From positions 1-16,079 of the forward strand of contig JAAZIG010000067.1 of assembly GCA_012510325.1 (NCBI GenBank): a DNA stretch of 16,079 nt. The letters run 5' to 3'. A model generated the notes under the pieces. That model ran no database searches, had not been told where the DNA came from, and saw nothing but the letters and a program-made list of their open reading frames with translations. Below are positions 15,026-16,079 of this stretch, in pieces (the stretch's first letter is position 1; each line of letters begins with the position of its first letter). This DNA is from Bacillota bacterium. Lineage in GTDB: Bacteria > Bacillota > Dethiobacteria > DTU022. The translations under genes were made by a program, and so were the position numbers.

Positions 15026-15897
15026 TTATCCTAACAATGACAGATTGCCCCATTGGCCTAAGGGGCGATCTGACGAAATGGCTGCTCGAGATTAATCCAG
15101 GAGTTTTTGTCGGACAAGTTAGCGCTCGTGTTCGGGACAAATTATGGGAACGCGTTACTGAGACCATTAAAAATGGTAGGGCAACCATGGTTTTTAACAC
15201 AAACAACGAACAACGGTTGGATTTTCGGGTTCATAACAGTACATGGGAGCCCATAGACTTTGATGGAATAAAATTGATGTTAAGGCCAAGCCCTTCCCGT
15301 ATAAGGAAGTTGCAAGAATCACGTTTGGGGTTTAGTAAAGCGAGTAAAAGGTTGATTGCAAGACGTGCCATGAATAAAAGGGGCACTGCTCACCTCAACA
15401 CCTACGTCGTAATAGACATTGAAACCAGCGGGCTTCATCCTGAAAAACATGAAATAATTGAATTGGGTGCAATTCGGGTGTTGGAGCACAATATAGTTGA
15501 AAGATTTTCATTACTTGTGAAGCCCGTGGTTCCCATAACAACAGAGATTCAAAAGATTACAGGTATTACAAACGAAATGTTGAACAAAGAAGGCGTGCCG
15601 ATATCTATGGCCATTAAGCAATTTGTGGAATTTCTACAAGATTTGCCGGTTGTGTCGCACAATATTGAATTCGATCTTAAATTTTTGCAGCAAGCATGTA
15701 ATAGTTGTGGCTTGCCAACAATTAGAAATTCAAAGATAGATACTTTGGTGCTATCTCGGAAAAAACTTAAACAAATGAAGAGTTATAAGCTGGGTGTACT
15801 TGCAAAGCATTTTGAAATTGACACCAGGCAGATACATCGCAGCTTAGCGGATTGCGAAATAACCTATAAACTTTACGAGAAACTAATAAAATTATGA
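15022..15897 (+). CDS. cas2: Cas2-DnaQ fusion: CRISPR Cas2 with 3'-5' exonuclease domain
   Basis: A 291-residue two-domain protein starting at GTG 15022, overlapping cas1 by 4 nt. Residues 1 to about 95 are a type I-E Cas2 (LRGDLTKWLLEINPGVFVG, then VSARVRDKLWERV, then FDGIKLMLRPSP). A basic linker (about 96-125) leads to a DEDDh exonuclease of the DnaQ type: DIETSG (Asp132, Glu134), HNIEFDLKFL (Asp218) and HRSLADC (His272, Asp277), so all five catalytic residues are present. Cas2-DnaQ fusions are known in some type I-E systems, where the exonuclease trims prespacer 3' ends so that Cas1 can integrate them. The same role is the natural inference here. The exonuclease part is more A+T-rich than the Cas2 part. 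The array begins 44 nt downstream. Confidence 0.95.
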   Translation: MIILTMTDCPIGLRGDLTKWLLEINPGVFVGQVSARVRDKLWERVTETIKNGRATMVFNTNNEQRLDFRVHNSTWEPIDFDGIKLMLRPSPSRIRKLQESRLGFSKASKRLIARRAMNKRGTAHLNTYVVIDIETSGLHPEKHEIIELGAIRVLEHNIVERFSLLVKPVVPITTEIQKITGITNEMLNKEGVPISMAIKQFVEFLQDLPVVSHNIEFDLKFLQQACNSCGLPTIRNSKIDTLVLSRKKLKQMKSYKLGVLAKHFEIDTRQIHRSLADCEITYKLYEKLIKL

Positions 15898-15941
15898 GCA
15901 TCAAGCAAATGAAAATGCTTTAGAATAAGGAATATCTAAGT
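15898..15941 (+). promoter_or_regulatory. Short CRISPR leader
   Basis: Only 44 nt separate the cas2-dnaQ stop from the first repeat. The stretch is A+T-rich and contains AAGCA (15903-15907) facing TGCTT (15916-15920). In the canonical repeat orientation this is the leader side. I see no clear IHF-type site and no obvious array promoter, so the working leader may reach back into the gene end. Confidence 0.5.
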
Positions 15942-16079
15942 GTGTTCCCCGCAGGTGCGGGGGTGTTCCCGGACTTGCCCTCGGCAACGAGATCTCGGAA
16001 AGGTGTTCCCCGCAGGTGCGGGGGTGTTCCAACCTCCCTCAGTCTCGATATTTCAAAATCGCGGTGTTCCCCGCAGGTG
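15942..16079 (+). CRISPR. Type I-E CRISPR array, first units only
   Basis: Repeats lie at 15942-15969, 16003-16030 and 16064 to the window end (16 nt of the third). The two full copies are identical, 28 nt: GTGTT, stem CCCCGC, loop AGGT, stem GCGGGG, tail GTGTTCC. Spacers are 15970-16002 and 16031-16063, 33 nt each, giving a 61-nt period. Orientation follows from the repeat form and cas gene position: transcription is left to right and the leader is on the cas2 side. Cas6e cutting after the stem would give a handle GUGUUCC plus one base that belongs to the following spacer (C or A). Neither spacer visibly matches another part of the window. Confidence 0.97.

Noticed and set aside
15161..15176. 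Palindrome ACCATT-AAA-AATGGT similar to the AAAATGGT sites
   Set aside because: It lies within the Cas2 coding sequence, encoding an ordinary conserved region, and is far from the other copies, so it is probably coincidental.
15899..15911. Partial IHF-like ATCAA in the leader
   Set aside because: The second half of the consensus (TTR at the right distance) is missing, and Gram-positive bacteria of this kind generally lack IHF.

Overview
The window reads as a bacterial chromosome segment, most likely a Gram-positive anaerobe of the Clostridia/Peptococcaceae type. That assignment is an inference from strong AGGAGG-like ribosome binding sites, a DUF364 protein beside a lipoprotein-type molybdate transporter, and a type I-E CRISPR-Cas locus with a Cas2-DnaQ fusion. 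No rRNA, tRNA or intact mobile element is visible.

Region 1 (1-4667, + strand, G+C rich) is a metal/sulfur block. It holds the 3' part of a cysteine synthase gene, a complete DUF364 (putative heavy-metal chelation) gene, and then modA-modB-modC for molybdate or tungstate import. About 260 nt upstream of modA lies a sequence with the conserved ends and stems of a Moco/Tuco (molybdenum or tungsten cofactor) riboswitch. It is followed by two hairpins that could be its expression platform. A very stable hairpin separates modA from modB.

Region 2 (4742-5512, - strand) is a metallo-beta-lactamase-fold hydrolase gene, convergent with modC.

Region 3 (5513-6463) is an A+T-rich intergenic stretch of about 950 nt. 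It holds several inverted repeats, a repeated AAAATGGT motif, two doubtful small ORFs (one Cys-containing, zinc-ribbon-like) and a plausible promoter for the cas operon.

Region 4 (6464-16079, + strand) is a complete type I-E CRISPR-Cas locus in the order cas3, casA/cse1, casB/cse2, cas7e, cas5e, cas6e, cas1, cas2-dnaQ. Almost every junction overlaps by 4-20 nt, so it looks like one translationally coupled operon. Cas6e makes crRNAs, which assemble with Cse1, Cse2, Cas7 and Cas5 into Cascade. Cascade recruits the Cas3 nuclease-helicase. Cas1 with the Cas2-DnaQ fusion acquires spacers, the exonuclease domain probably trimming prespacer ends. A CRISPR array (28-nt repeat, 33-nt spacers) starts only 44 nt after the fusion gene and runs off the window end.

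The most notable items are the Cas2-DnaQ fusion with an exonuclease part richer in A+T than its Cas2 part, the unusually short leader, the compact Moco/Tuco-type riboswitch, and the repeat-rich spacer upstream of cas3. I see no wholly new system; these are variants of known systems plus some unexplained small elements.
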